The position numbers were made by a program, and so were the translations under genes. A stretch of 40,706 nucleotides of DNA from Prevotella sp. (GTDB taxonomy: Bacteria; Bacteroidota; Bacteroidia; Bacteroidales; Bacteroidaceae): contig JAHHQW010000018.1 of assembly GCA_020026195.1 (NCBI GenBank), positions 1 to 40,706 of the forward strand, in the 5' to 3' direction. Below the pieces are notes generated by a model. The model saw only the letters and a list, made by a program, of their open reading frames with translations. It was not told where the DNA came from and did no database searches. Of the stretch, positions 23,534-31,467 are shown in pieces (position 1 is the first letter of the stretch; each line of letters begins with the position of its first letter).

Positions 23534-25759
23534 TTATATTCTTATAACCTGTTTTACACCCTTTACGTTATTCAGTTTTTTGATGACGGCATTAAGAATT
23601 GTAGTATCTTTAAGCAGTAAAGATATAATGCAGCTGAAGATACCATCGTCGCAGCTGATGTTCATGTTACGTACCATGACGCGGTTGTCAGTAGACAGGA
23701 GAGACGTGATGTTGTTTACAATCTTAATATCATCATTACCCACTACACGTATTGTCGTCTGGAACGTATGATCATCCTTATTATTATCATTTTTACTCCA
23801 GCGAGCATCAACGATACGATAACCAAAACGACGGCGCAGGTCGGGAGCATTCTTACAGTCACAGCGGTGAATCTTCACGACACCGTTTGACGTAACGAAA
23901 CCGAAAATCTTATCACCGCGGACAGGGTTGCAGCATTTAGCCAGACTATACTCAATGTCATTCAGATTCTCGTCAATCTGCAGAATGTTATTAGAAGTCT
24001 TAGTCTCCTCATCTTCCTTTCTCTTCTTATAAGTAAAATCCTTAGCACTCGTTACAGGCTGCTGTGCCGACGGGTTTTCAAGGAAATCCTTATAATCCTT
24101 ATATCTGTCGACGATATCGTTTACATCAATAATCTCATTAGATATGGCAAGATAAAAGTCAGTAGTCTTCTTATATCCCATCTTGTCGATTATCTGTGAC
24201 ATGATGCTCTCTTCCACATCAACCTTACGGTTCTTGAAACGACGTTCCAGTTTCTCCTTTGCCAGCTGGATATGCTGTGCCTGACGCTCCTTCAGCGACT
24301 GATGTATCTTAGACTTAGCACGCGATGTAGTAACGATGTTAAGCCAGTCTGCCTTAGGACGCTGCGTCTGACTTGTGATAATCTCAAGCTGGTCGCCACT
24401 GTGGAGCAAATCCCTGAGACTCAGATTTCTGCCGTCTACTACGGCACCCACGCAATGGTCACCGACATTAGAATGGATACGGTAGGCAAAATCGAGAACT
24501 GTTGCCCCCTTGGGGAACTTAAGTAAGTCACCGGCAGGAGTAAATACGAACACCTCATCATCGTAAAGTTCCATGGTGAACTGATCCATCATGTTACGGT
24601 TATCACTGTTCTCAAGCGTGCAGCGAATGTTATTAAGCCATTCGTCGAGTCCCATCTCGCCCTTGACACCCTTATACTTCCAGTGAGCAGCAAGACCATA
24701 TTCGGCGATGCGGTCCATGCGTTCGGTACGAATCTGAACCTCAACCCATTTCTTCTCAGGACCTAAGACGGTGATGTGAAGACTCTCGTAACCATTCGAC
24801 TTAGGCATTGACAGCCAGTCACGCAGACGACGAGGGTTAGGCTGGTACATATCAGTGATTACTGAATACGCCTGCCAGCACTGCATCTTTTCGAGCTGTT
24901 CCGGAGAATCGAGAATGATACGGATAGCAAACAAGTCGTAAATACCTTCGAACTCACAATGCTGGCGTTTCATCTTCTGCCATATACTGTGAATACTCTT
25001 GGTACGTCCCTTAATCTTAAATTTCAGTCCCATAGCCTCCAGACGCTCCTTTACAGGCACGATGAATCTGTCGATATAAGCATCACGAGTACTCTTCGTG
25101 GCATTCAGCTTATCCTTAATCATGTAATAAGCATCATGCTCCAAATACTTAAGACTAAGATCCTCCAGCTCACTCTTAATCTTGTACAGTCCCAGTTTGT
25201 GAGCAATGGGAGCATATAAATAAGAAGCCTCCTCGGCAACACGGCGGCGAGCCTCGACAGCCTCCGTGTCACGAATGCGGCGCATGACATTGACACGACC
25301 GGCAGTCATTATGAGAATGACACGCATATCATCGGCAAAAGTGATTAGAAGATCGCGGAAATTATCACTCTCGATTACCGGATTCTTCTTATACAGTTCG
25401 CTGACACGGATGATACCACGTATAATTTTAGCTACGTCGCCACCGAAATCCCTGTCCACCTGTTCGATGTCAAGATGCCCCTGAGCCACACTGTCGTGCA
25501 GCAAGATAGCCATTACGCCATCACGCTTGAGCGAAGTCTCGGTGACAGCAATGTAAGCCGTACTGATGGCATTTAATACAGGATTGAGACCAAAGATGTC
25601 ACGCTCGATATGTTCAGATTCAATCTCTCTGTAGATATGCTGATGAATCTTCTCCTCATCACCAGGATGAAGAGTACTGATTATTTCTTGTTTCAGAAGA
25701 CGTGCCGTTTCAATCGCCTCGTCACGTTCTTCTTCTGTAAATATCGGTGTTTCTGTCAT
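23534..25759 (-). CDS. relA: RelA-type (p)ppGpp synthetase (long RSH) with degenerate hydrolase domain
   Basis: The 741-aa protein has the full RSH layout: N-terminal HD-type domain (~30-165), synthetase domain (~235-365) with GRTKSIHSIWQKM, YDLFAIR and SNGYESLH, TGS domain (~400-462), a zinc-finger-like CCNPV...CDC segment, and a C-terminal ACT domain. It makes ppGpp from GTP/GDP and ATP, activated by starved ribosomes. The hydrolase domain looks dead. The HDxxED motif is HDSVAQ (88-93), the metal-binding His of HP is Asn (NP, 59-60), and the usual ADRLHN is AGRVNV. It is therefore probably a synthetase-only RelA, so ppGpp breakdown must come from another enzyme. It is monocistronic with a perfect -7 element. 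Confidence 0.92.
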   Translation of the reverse strand: MTETPIFTEEERDEAIETARLLKQEIISTLHPGDEEKIHQHIYREIESEHIERDIFGLNPVLNAISTAYIAVTETSLKRDGVMAILLHDSVAQGHLDIEQVDRDFGGDVAKIIRGIIRVSELYKKNPVIESDNFRDLLITFADDMRVILIMTAGRVNVMRRIRDTEAVEARRRVAEEASYLYAPIAHKLGLYKIKSELEDLSLKYLEHDAYYMIKDKLNATKSTRDAYIDRFIVPVKERLEAMGLKFKIKGRTKSIHSIWQKMKRQHCEFEGIYDLFAIRIILDSPEQLEKMQCWQAYSVITDMYQPNPRRLRDWLSMPKSNGYESLHITVLGPEKKWVEVQIRTERMDRIAEYGLAAHWKYKGVKGEMGLDEWLNNIRCTLENSDNRNMMDQFTMELYDDEVFVFTPAGDLLKFPKGATVLDFAYRIHSNVGDHCVGAVVDGRNLSLRDLLHSGDQLEIITSQTQRPKADWLNIVTTSRAKSKIHQSLKERQAQHIQLAKEKLERRFKNRKVDVEESIMSQIIDKMGYKKTTDFYLAISNEIIDVNDIVDRYKDYKDFLENPSAQQPVTSAKDFTYKKRKEDEETKTSNNILQIDENLNDIEYSLAKCCNPVRGDKIFGFVTSNGVVKIHRCDCKNAPDLRRRFGYRIVDARWSKNDNNKDDHTFQTTIRVVGNDDIKIVNNITSLLSTDNRVMVRNMNISCDDGIFSCIISLLLKDTTILNAVIKKLNNVKGVKQVIRI

Positions 25760-25780
25760 TGTCTTAAAAATATAGTATTA

Positions 25781-25788
25781 CAAAGATA
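25781..25788 (-). promoter_or_regulatory. -7 element for relA
   Basis: TATCTTTG on the minus strand, 22 bp before the relA start codon. It is a perfect TAnnTTTG, giving a very short leader. Confidence 0.65.
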
Positions 25789-25936
25789 ATAAAAAATCGT
25801 GTCTGACTGCCCCAAACCATTTCAATTTTAAATATTGTTATCCCTATTTATGAACTGCTAATATATAAAGATGCATGTTAAACAGATTGTAACAGAAAAA
25901 TATTGTATAATAGTTCATTGTTTGCTCTTTTTAAGT

Positions 25937-25944
25937 TATATTTG
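25937..25944 (+). promoter_or_regulatory. -7 element for the DUF4301 gene
   Basis: TATATTTG, 28 bp before the start codon. A TTG-containing stretch at 25918-25924 could be the -33 element, although the spacing is short. Confidence 0.55.
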
Positions 25945-25971
25945 TAACAGAATCCTAATAAACATAGTATT

Positions 25972-27498
25972 ATGATTACAGAGAAAGACAAACTGCAATT
26001 AAAGCAGAAAGGAATAACCGAAGAACAGTTAGAAAGACAGCTTCATAATTTTGAGACAGGCTTCCCATATCTGAAGATAGAGGCAGCAGCCTCGGTGGAG
26101 AAGGGTATAGCCGTTCCCGATGCAGAGGAAACACAGAAATATGTAGACCTCTGGAACGACACACGTTCGGGTGAGAAATGTGAGGATATAAAAGTCGTTA
26201 AGTTTGTACCGGCCAGCGGTGCCGCAAGTCGTATGTTTAAGAATATCTTTGCATTCTTGGATGCCGACTATAAAGAACCGACAACTGATTTTGAAAAGAA
26301 CTTCTTTGAGCATATCCATGACTTTGCGTTCTTTGATTCTCTCGATAATAAATGTCGCGAGAACATTGCCACAAGTGTAGACCAGCTCATAACACGCGGA
26401 GACTATAAGTCTGTTGCAGCCAATATGATTTATGAAAAGGGACTTAACTACGGTCAGCTGCCAAAGGGACTGCTCGAATTTCATAAATATCCCGGTGGTT
26501 CACGCACTCCGATAGAAGAACATCTTGCAGAAGGCGCAATGTATGCAGCCTGTGGCGTTAAGGTAAGAATACACTTTACCGTGAGTGCTGAACATATAGA
26601 TATGTTCCGTGCCGAGGTGGAAGAGAAGAAGAAAAAGTTCGAACGTCTCTTCGGAGTACTTTACGATGTTACTTATTCTATACAGAAACCATCGACAGAT
26701 ACCGTTGCCGTTAATCCCGACAATACTCCGTTCAGAAATGAAGACGGTACGCTGCTGTTCCGTCCCGGCGGTCATGGTGCGCTGATAGAGAATCTTAATG
26801 ATATTGATGCCGACGTAATATTTATAAAGAACATAGATAACGTCGTTCCCGACTCATTTAAGAAAGATACGATAAGAAACAAACAGCTCATTGCAGGAAT
26901 GGCAGTAAGTCTGCGCGACCGTATCTATGCTTATATGGAGCAGCTTGACAAGAAATGTACACGTGAGCAGCTTAACGAGATGCTTGCATTCTTAGAGAAA
27001 GAAATATGCTGTTACAAGGAAGGTACAGACAAGATGAATGATACAGAACTTGCAGCATATCTAAGAGACAAATTCAACCGTCCTATCCGCGTGTGCGGTG
27101 TAGTACGCAATGTAGGCGAAGCAGGCGGCGGTCCGTTCCTTGCATATAATCCCGACGGAAGTGTCAGTCTTCAGATTCTTGAAAGCAGTCAGATAGACAA
27201 GAACGATGCACGTGCGATGGAGATGTTCCAGCATGGTACACACTTCAATCCCGTAGATCTGGTATGTATTGTAAAGGATTATAAGGGTAATAAGTTTGAC
27301 CTTCGTAAGTTTGTTGATCCTGCAACAGGATTCATCAGCAGTAAGAGTAAGAACGGACGAGAACTTAAGGCTCTTGAACTTCCGGGACTGTGGAACGGTG
27401 CAATGAGCAACTGGAACACCATGTTCGTTGAAGTGCCTCTGTCTACGTTCAATCCCGTGAAGACTGTAAATGACCTTCTGCGTAAAGAACACAGATAA
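25972..27498 (+). CDS. DUF4301 family protein
   Basis: The 508-aa protein is soluble, without signal peptide or membrane segment. The motif KFVPASGAASRMFKNI near residue 78 and the glycine-rich VRNVGEAGGGPFLAYN near residue 383 resemble phosphosugar/nucleotide-binding loops. I recognise the whole as DUF4301, a Bacteroidota family of unknown function. The first motif recalls the nucleotide-binding loop of sugar nucleotidyltransferases, which is only a hint. It stands alone with its own promoter and terminator. Confidence 0.8.
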   Translation: MITEKDKLQLKQKGITEEQLERQLHNFETGFPYLKIEAAASVEKGIAVPDAEETQKYVDLWNDTRSGEKCEDIKVVKFVPASGAASRMFKNIFAFLDADYKEPTTDFEKNFFEHIHDFAFFDSLDNKCRENIATSVDQLITRGDYKSVAANMIYEKGLNYGQLPKGLLEFHKYPGGSRTPIEEHLAEGAMYAACGVKVRIHFTVSAEHIDMFRAEVEEKKKKFERLFGVLYDVTYSIQKPSTDTVAVNPDNTPFRNEDGTLLFRPGGHGALIENLNDIDADVIFIKNIDNVVPDSFKKDTIRNKQLIAGMAVSLRDRIYAYMEQLDKKCTREQLNEMLAFLEKEICCYKEGTDKMNDTELAAYLRDKFNRPIRVCGVVRNVGEAGGGPFLAYNPDGSVSLQILESSQIDKNDARAMEMFQHGTHFNPVDLVCIVKDYKGNKFDLRKFVDPATGFISSKSKNGRELKALELPGLWNGAMSNWNTMFVEVPLSTFNPVKTVNDLLRKEHR

Positions 27499-27520
27499 AC
27501 ATCAGTTAATATAATAAAGA

Positions 27521-27557
27521 AAACTGTGGCTCCTGATAGGAACTGCAGTTTTTTTAT
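27521..27557 (+). terminator. Terminator after DUF4301
   Basis: An imperfect stem (AAACTG...TCCT with AGGA...CAGTTT) with a 3-nt loop is followed by seven T. Confidence 0.7.
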
Positions 27558-27644
27558 GATTATAGTTTGTTGTCTGATGAAAAGATTTACAATATAAAAA
27601 ATCAGTATGTAATGTAAAGAAACATGCTTTTTAGCACAAGGCGA

Positions 27645-27658
27645 TTGATTTTTATCAA
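27645..27658 (+). promoter_or_regulatory. FNR/CRP-type box upstream of small RNA copy 1
   Basis: TTGATTTTTATCAA is a perfect TTGATnnnnATCAA palindrome, the consensus of FNR-type regulators. Its centre lies about 77 bp upstream of the predicted start, a distance usual for activation. A second inverted repeat, CGTGC-TGTG-GCACG, follows at about 27665-27678. Confidence 0.55.
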
Positions 27659-27694
27659 AAAACACGTGCTGTGGCACGAATTTTGAATAAAAGT

Positions 27695-27725
27695 TTTGGA
27701 GATTTCCCGAAAAGCTATACCTTTG
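27695..27725 (+). promoter_or_regulatory. Promoter of small RNA copy 1
   Basis: TTTG at 27695-27698 and TACCTTTG at 27718-27725, spaced by 19 bp, form a full Bacteroidota promoter. Confidence 0.75.
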
Positions 27726-27729
27726 CATC

Positions 27730-27794
27730 GTGTTTTTCATAGTATTAGATTTAAGGTTAATAAAAGGTTGGGATTCAGCGGAATCCCTTTTTTT
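27730..27794 (+). ncRNA. Small RNA cassette, copy 1
   Basis: A ~65-nt transcript is predicted from just after the promoter to a T7 tract. The core CATAGTATTAGATTTAAGG is identical in all four copies in this window. It is followed by TTAATAAAAGGTT and a perfect 7-bp terminator hairpin (GGGATTC at 27770-27776, GAATCCC at 27781-27787). It contains no ATG. A Bacteroidales RNA motif called Bacteroidales-1 has been described with a promoter at one end and a terminator at the other; whether this is the same family needs a covariance search. It ends about 170 bp before the DUF4252 operon, so it does not read into it. Confidence 0.75.
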
Positions 27795-27962
27795 ATGCCT
27801 GTAAGTTTTTAGGCTGTTTTACTCCTTATATCTACTACACTTTACAATTATATTTTTCTCCGTTTAAGAACCTTTTTTCTTATATTCAAAAAATAATGTC
27901 TTTTCAATGTAACAAAATCCGTATATTTCGGTCTGTACTATAAAAGCATTAGAAAAAAGACA

Positions 27963-28229
27963 ATGAATATAAAAAGATATTTAATGATTGTGCTCGCAGC
28001 GTGTATGTTTTCGGTAGTATATTCGCAGAGTGCAAAATCAATAATAAAAGAATTTAAGAAATTTGAGGATGCAGAATACGTACATATGCCGCGAATGGTA
28101 ATGTCATTGTGCCCCTCGTCTGTCAAAGATGGTGTGCAAGGTGTCCGTTCGCTCAGTGTCTTAGATATGGATGACTGTAGCGACGATGTGAAAACACTCT
28201 TCGTTAGTGTATATAAAAGGAAAGATTAA
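27963..28229 (+). CDS. Short DUF4252-like secreted protein, probably truncated
   Basis: The 88-aa protein has a signal peptide (MIVLAACMFSVVYSQS). The mature part (FKKFEDAEYVHMPRMVMSL, then LSVLDMDDCSDDVK) lines up with the first half of the two DUF4252 proteins downstream (FEKFENYDDIEYVYIS, IDMDKPV). Those are ~165 aa, so the C-terminal half is missing here. The 36 bp up to the sigma-factor gene do not encode the rest in any frame. It may be a decayed paralogue or a genuinely short variant. A near-consensus promoter (TATATTTC, 27922-27929) lies upstream, and the gene leads the sigma/anti-sigma operon. Confidence 0.65.
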   Translation: MNIKRYLMIVLAACMFSVVYSQSAKSIIKEFKKFEDAEYVHMPRMVMSLCPSSVKDGVQGVRSLSVLDMDDCSDDVKTLFVSVYKRKD

Positions 28230-28265
28230 TACTAACGATATGGCTGACTTTAAAATGACTAACTG

Positions 28266-28763
28266 ATGAATGCCGAAGAATTTAAAAAGCAATACCTGCC
28301 ATTAAGCCGACGACTTTATACTGTGGCGTGGCGGCTGACGGCAAACCGGCAGGATGCAGAGGATATCGTTCAGGAGTGTTACATCAAACTATGGAATAAA
28401 AGAAACGATCTTGCACATGTGGTGAATATAGAAGCATACGCTGTGACACTTGTAAAACGAATGTGTTACGACATGTTTAATGCCAGACGCAGCGATGATG
28501 CAGAAATTAATGACAACCAGGTACGTGTAACAGAAAACGTTACTGAACAAAGAGATGAACTTAACTATGTACAGCAGTTTATCGAAAAACTTCCTTATCA
28601 GCAGAAAATACTGATTAAGATGCGAGAGATAGACGACTGTTCGTTTGAGGAAATAGAACAGCATACGGGTCTGACACAGGTTAATATACGTGTTCTGCTG
28701 AGCAGGGCAAGAAAAAAATTAAGAGAACAGTTTAAAGAATTATTGAAGAATGAAAACAGATGA
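28266..28763 (+). CDS. ECF-type RNA polymerase sigma factor
   Basis: The 165-aa protein has sigma region 2 with AEDIVQECYIKLWNKR (~30-46) and region 4 with CSFEEIEQHTGLTQVNIRVL (~125-144) followed by SRARKKLRE. Nothing lies between them except a short linker, as in ECF sigma factors. Its end overlaps the next gene by 14 bp, and that gene encodes a single-pass membrane protein of anti-sigma type. Co-transcription with DUF4252 genes suggests the operon responds to an envelope signal and that the DUF4252 proteins are its targets or sensors, by inference. Confidence 0.92.
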   Translation: MNAEEFKKQYLPLSRRLYTVAWRLTANRQDAEDIVQECYIKLWNKRNDLAHVVNIEAYAVTLVKRMCYDMFNARRSDDAEINDNQVRVTENVTEQRDELNYVQQFIEKLPYQQKILIKMREIDDCSFEEIEQHTGLTQVNIRVLLSRARKKLREQFKELLKNENR

Positions 28764-29250
28764 TATAAAATTGTTGTTGCAGCGCTATTACGATGGCGAG
28801 ACATCAGAGCAGGAAGAACGGCAGCTTAAAGAATTCTTTGCTTCTAATGATGTTCCGGAAGATATGCAGGCTGATAAAAAGATGTTTGAGGAACTGATGT
28901 CATTTGGCGAACCTGAGATGCCTGAAGAACTGAATGCAAGAATATCGGCTGCTATAGATGATAAGGCAGGAAAACATCGCACGGTACGACTGCGTATATT
29001 TGGCAGTATTGCAGCTATGCTATGCATTATATTAAGCGTAAATACATATCTCTCACGAGAGGAAGTAACCATTTCTCCGAAAGATACATGCAGTACGCCC
29101 GAAGAAGCAGCCGAGCAGACACAACGCGCACTGATAGCATTCTCAAAAGCTCTTAACAAGGGCATGGACGGCATGAACAAGGCAGAGAAAACAACTAATC
29201 AGGCAAACAGAATAGTAGTAGAAAAATTAAAGAAATTAAATAACAGATAA
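28750..29250 (+). CDS. Probable anti-sigma factor (single-pass membrane protein)
   Basis: The 166-aa protein has a cytoplasmic N-terminal part (DIKLLLQRYYDGETSEQEER) of the form seen at the start of anti-sigma factors. It is followed by one membrane segment (~82-100, IFGSIAAMLCIILSVNTYL) and an outside part with a helical Ala/Lys-rich tail. There is no zinc-binding HxxxCxxC. Its position, overlapping the ECF sigma gene by 14 bp, is the main reason for the call: it would hold the sigma factor at the membrane until a signal arrives. Confidence 0.7.
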   Translation: MKTDDIKLLLQRYYDGETSEQEERQLKEFFASNDVPEDMQADKKMFEELMSFGEPEMPEELNARISAAIDDKAGKHRTVRLRIFGSIAAMLCIILSVNTYLSREEVTISPKDTCSTPEEAAEQTQRALIAFSKALNKGMDGMNKAEKTTNQANRIVVEKLKKLNNR

Positions 29251-29252
29251 CT

Positions 29253-29750
29253 ATGAAAAGAAGTATTATTCTATCGCTGGCTTTAATGCTGGCATCGGTC
29301 GCCACATGGGCGCAGTCGTTTTTCGAGAAATTCGAGAATTATGACGACATTGAGTACGTTTACATATCAAAGTCACTCATCGGTCTTATAGATAATGTAA
29401 AGTCTGGAAACGTTGAGTTGAAAGGTATCAGTGAAAAACTTGATAACGTGATAATCATAGACATGGACAAACCTGTTGTGGTAAAGGGAAGCCCAAATAA
29501 TGTTGAAAATCTTATGCCAGCTTATGTAAGGTATGCACATAGTGCACTTATTTACATGCATAACGAACGTTACGAACGTCTGATGAGTGCCAAGGATGGT
29601 GATGAGCTGACTTCGATATATGTGAAGAATAGAGGTAAGAACAAGAAGGAAATAGTGATATATAACGAGGAAAAGGAAGAAATATCAATCGTGGTGCTGA
29701 GAGGTAATCTTTCTGCCGAGGATATCAGAAAAATTAGTAAGATGAAATAA
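29253..29750 (+). CDS. DUF4252 family secreted protein 1
   Basis: The 165-aa protein starts 2 bp after the anti-sigma stop. It has a signal peptide (SLALMLASVATWAQS, cleavage near 21), then FEKFENYDDIEYVYISKSLIGL, a DMDKPVV motif and a C-terminal EEKEEISIVVLRGNLS strand. The family is common in Bacteroidota beside ECF sigma/anti-sigma pairs; its function is unknown. It is a clear paralogue of the next gene, sharing FxKFEN, MxKPV(F/V)VKG and EEKEE(I/L)(S/N)IVV. Confidence 0.82.
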   Translation: MKRSIILSLALMLASVATWAQSFFEKFENYDDIEYVYISKSLIGLIDNVKSGNVELKGISEKLDNVIIIDMDKPVVVKGSPNNVENLMPAYVRYAHSALIYMHNERYERLMSAKDGDELTSIYVKNRGKNKKEIVIYNEEKEEISIVVLRGNLSAEDIRKISKMK

Positions 29751-29772
29751 AACAATTAAATAAGAAAAAGAT

Positions 29773-30267
29773 ATGAAACGCACAATTTTTATTTCGCTGC
29801 TGTTAGCTTTGGTAAGCGTTGCAGGATGGTCGCAGACATCATATTTCGATAAATTTGAAAATATGCATGGTGTGGATTATGTAAGATACAAGGGTGATAA
29901 TCTCAAAAAGAAAATTAAATATAACGATAATGTTATTGATGTAAGAACGATTGCTGATAAAGTTAATTATGTCGTTGCTATCTCGATGAACAAACCCGTA
30001 TTTGTAAAAGGTTATCCAGAGTCACATGATGACGGCATGACTACTGAGGTCGTTGAGGCTCATGCTTCGCTTAAATATCTTAAAGAAGAGTATGTACAAC
30101 TGATGAGAAGTCAGGATAAACATGAGTTTGTCGGTATATATTACAAGGATAAGGCTACAGAAGGTTTTGAATATGTAATCTATGACGAAGAGAAAGAAGA
30201 ATTGAACATAGTGGTTATTTCTTCAGTTCTGAAACCTGAAGAGATAGCAAAGATGCTTAAAAATTAA
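29773..30267 (+). CDS. DUF4252 family secreted protein 2
   Basis: The 164-aa protein has a signal peptide (SLLLALVSVAGWSQT). It shares with its upstream neighbour the opening FDKFENMHGVDYVRY, the SMNKPVFVKGYP motif and the ending YDEEKEELNIVVISS. It is the last gene of the operon, 22 bp after the previous stop. A terminator follows at once. Function unknown; envelope location inferred from the signal peptide. Confidence 0.82.
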   Translation: MKRTIFISLLLALVSVAGWSQTSYFDKFENMHGVDYVRYKGDNLKKKIKYNDNVIDVRTIADKVNYVVAISMNKPVFVKGYPESHDDGMTTEVVEAHASLKYLKEEYVQLMRSQDKHEFVGIYYKDKATEGFEYVIYDEEKEELNIVVISSVLKPEEIAKMLKN

Positions 30268-30279
30268 ATTAATGAAAGG

Positions 30280-30320
30280 TTGTCGGATGGGAGCTTAAAA
30301 ACTGCCGTCCGACTTGTTTT
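30280..30320 (+). terminator. Terminator of the sigma/DUF4252 operon
   Basis: A 12-bp stem with G-U pairs (GTCGGATGGGAG at 30282-30293, CTGCCGTCCGAC at 30302-30313) is followed by TTGTTTT. Confidence 0.75.
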
Positions 30321-30333
30321 ATGTATATGTTGA

Positions 30334-30347
30334 TTGATTTTTATCAA
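30334..30347 (+). promoter_or_regulatory. FNR/CRP-type box upstream of small RNA copy 2
   Basis: The same perfect TTGATTTTTATCAA palindrome as at copy 1, at the same distance (~77 bp) from the predicted start. The whole 75 bp between box and -7 element is highly similar between the two copies. Confidence 0.55.
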
Positions 30348-30383
30348 AAAACACGTGATATGGCACGAATTTTGATTAAATGT

Positions 30384-30414
30384 TTTGGAGATTTCCAGAA
30401 AAGTCATACCTTTG
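30384..30414 (+). promoter_or_regulatory. Promoter of small RNA copy 2
   Basis: TTTG near 30384-30387 and TACCTTTG at 30407-30414 form the same spacing as in copy 1. Confidence 0.75.
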
Positions 30415-30418
30415 CATC

Positions 30419-30483
30419 GTGTTTTTCATAGTATTAGATTTAAGGTTAATAAAAGGTTGGGTTTCGGCGGAAACCCTTTTTTT
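30419..30483 (+). ncRNA. Small RNA cassette, copy 2
   Basis: The same core as copy 1 (CATAGTATTAGATTTAAGG), ending in a 7-bp hairpin whose sequence differs but still pairs: GGGTTTC (30459-30465) with GAAACCC (30470-30476), then T7. The change of two paired bases together supports selection on the stem. The whole unit from box to terminator is 152 bp in both copies. Confidence 0.78.
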
Positions 30484-30536
30484 ATGTCAATACCTTAAGT
30501 AGACCGAAATCCATCATTTTCTTCAATTAAAAATGT

Positions 30537-30544
30537 TATATTTG
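30537..30544 (+). promoter_or_regulatory. -7 element for the small secreted protein gene
   Basis: TATATTTG, 26 bp before the start codon at 30571. It makes the gene independent of the small RNA terminated 53 bp earlier. Confidence 0.6.
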
Positions 30545-30570
30545 TCGTGTGATTATTTACATGACAACAG

Positions 30571-31002
30571 ATGAAGAAGTTTTTTACAGCAGTAATATTC
30601 ATTCTTCTGTCCTTAGTGCTGAATGCCCAGGACATGAAGATATATGGATATGATCCGGAAACAAAGAGTTACACCTGTTTTATAGGTGTCATTAATGTAG
30701 GGGAGGAGAATCCTGAATCTATATGGAATGCCGGCGGCAGATATGGAGACAGAAACAGCTGTGTGAGTATATGGAATGAAAAAGGAATGTATGGAAGCAG
30801 CATGAGTGATTTTTCACCTTTTAACGAAAATGCCAAATATCCGCCTAAGATTAAAGATGACGAGGGAACAGATTACGGATACTTTACTGTGGACATGAAC
30901 TGTCGCGGGCGCTGTGACTATGACCTGCTAAATGTTATCTGCAAATATCACGAAAAGATTTCTGTAAGTCTGAAACGATGGCATGATGAAATATTCAGAT
31001 AA
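30571..31002 (+). CDS. Small secreted protein with IWN-x2-G-x-YG repeats, unknown function
   Basis: The 143-aa protein has a signal peptide (AVIFILLSLVLNAQ). The mature part holds two imperfect repeats, ESIWNAGGRYGDRNS and VSIWNEKGMYGSSMS, then FSPFNENAKYPP. This S-I-W-N-x-x-G-x-Y-G pattern turns up in various exported bacterial proteins, often behind nuclease or unknown domains. The C-terminal part has Cys residues (CRGRC, 110-114, and Cys near 123) that may form a disulfide. I cannot assign a function. It lies between small RNA copies 2 and 3. Confidence 0.65.
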   Translation: MKKFFTAVIFILLSLVLNAQDMKIYGYDPETKSYTCFIGVINVGEENPESIWNAGGRYGDRNSCVSIWNEKGMYGSSMSDFSPFNENAKYPPKIKDDEGTDYGYFTVDMNCRGRCDYDLLNVICKYHEKISVSLKRWHDEIFR

Positions 31003-31116
31003 TGCATGAAAACTATCAAATAAAATGCTGTTGGCACGCACAATTTGTCATTTTAATGTTAAATGACCTAATTTATATCAATAAATGGTGCATTTTGAAA
31101 GATTTGTGTTCCTGAA

Positions 31117-31148
31117 TTTTGGAGTTTGCGCAGAAAACAATATCTTTG
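31117..31148 (+). promoter_or_regulatory. Promoter of small RNA copy 3
   Basis: TTTTGG at 31117-31122 and TATCTTTG at 31141-31148. No FNR box is seen upstream of this copy. Confidence 0.65.
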
Positions 31149-31152
31149 CAGT

Positions 31153-31216
31153 GCATTTTTCATAGTATTAGATTTAAGGTTAATAAAGGTTGGGATTCGG
31201 CGGAATCCCTTTTTTT
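31153..31216 (+). ncRNA. Small RNA cassette, copy 3
   Basis: The core CATAGTATTAGATTTAAGG, then TTAATAAAGGTT (one A shorter), and terminator hairpin GGGATTC (31192-31198) with GAATCCC (31203-31209), T7. The upstream 75 bp differs from copies 1 and 2, so this copy may be controlled differently. Confidence 0.75.
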
Positions 31217-31432
31217 ATGTCCTTAACTCAAGTTTCATTCCAAATTCATACAAAGGCTTACGCACATTACTGTATTTATACTATATTTAAGAAAGTATGT
31301 AAATATTGTAAAGTGTAATGGTAAAATGCTATTCAAAATGATATATAACTACAAAAAATGCAAGAAAAGTGTACATTTTTAATAACAAACGTGTTAAAAA
31401 GAACGAAAACCATAAAATAGATGCCAAAATAC

Positions 31433-31463
31433 TTGCATGATGACAAAAATAATATTATATTTG
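31433..31463 (+). promoter_or_regulatory. Promoter of small RNA copy 4
   Basis: TTG at 31433-31435 and TATATTTG at 31456-31463, spaced by 20 bp. Confidence 0.65.
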
Positions 31464-31467
31464 CAAT

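Noticed and set aside
27794..27962. Small RNA copy 1 as the leader of the DUF4252 operon
   Set aside because: It ends in a strong terminator 170 bp before the first gene, which has its own promoter-like element, and copies 3 and 4 have no gene behind them.
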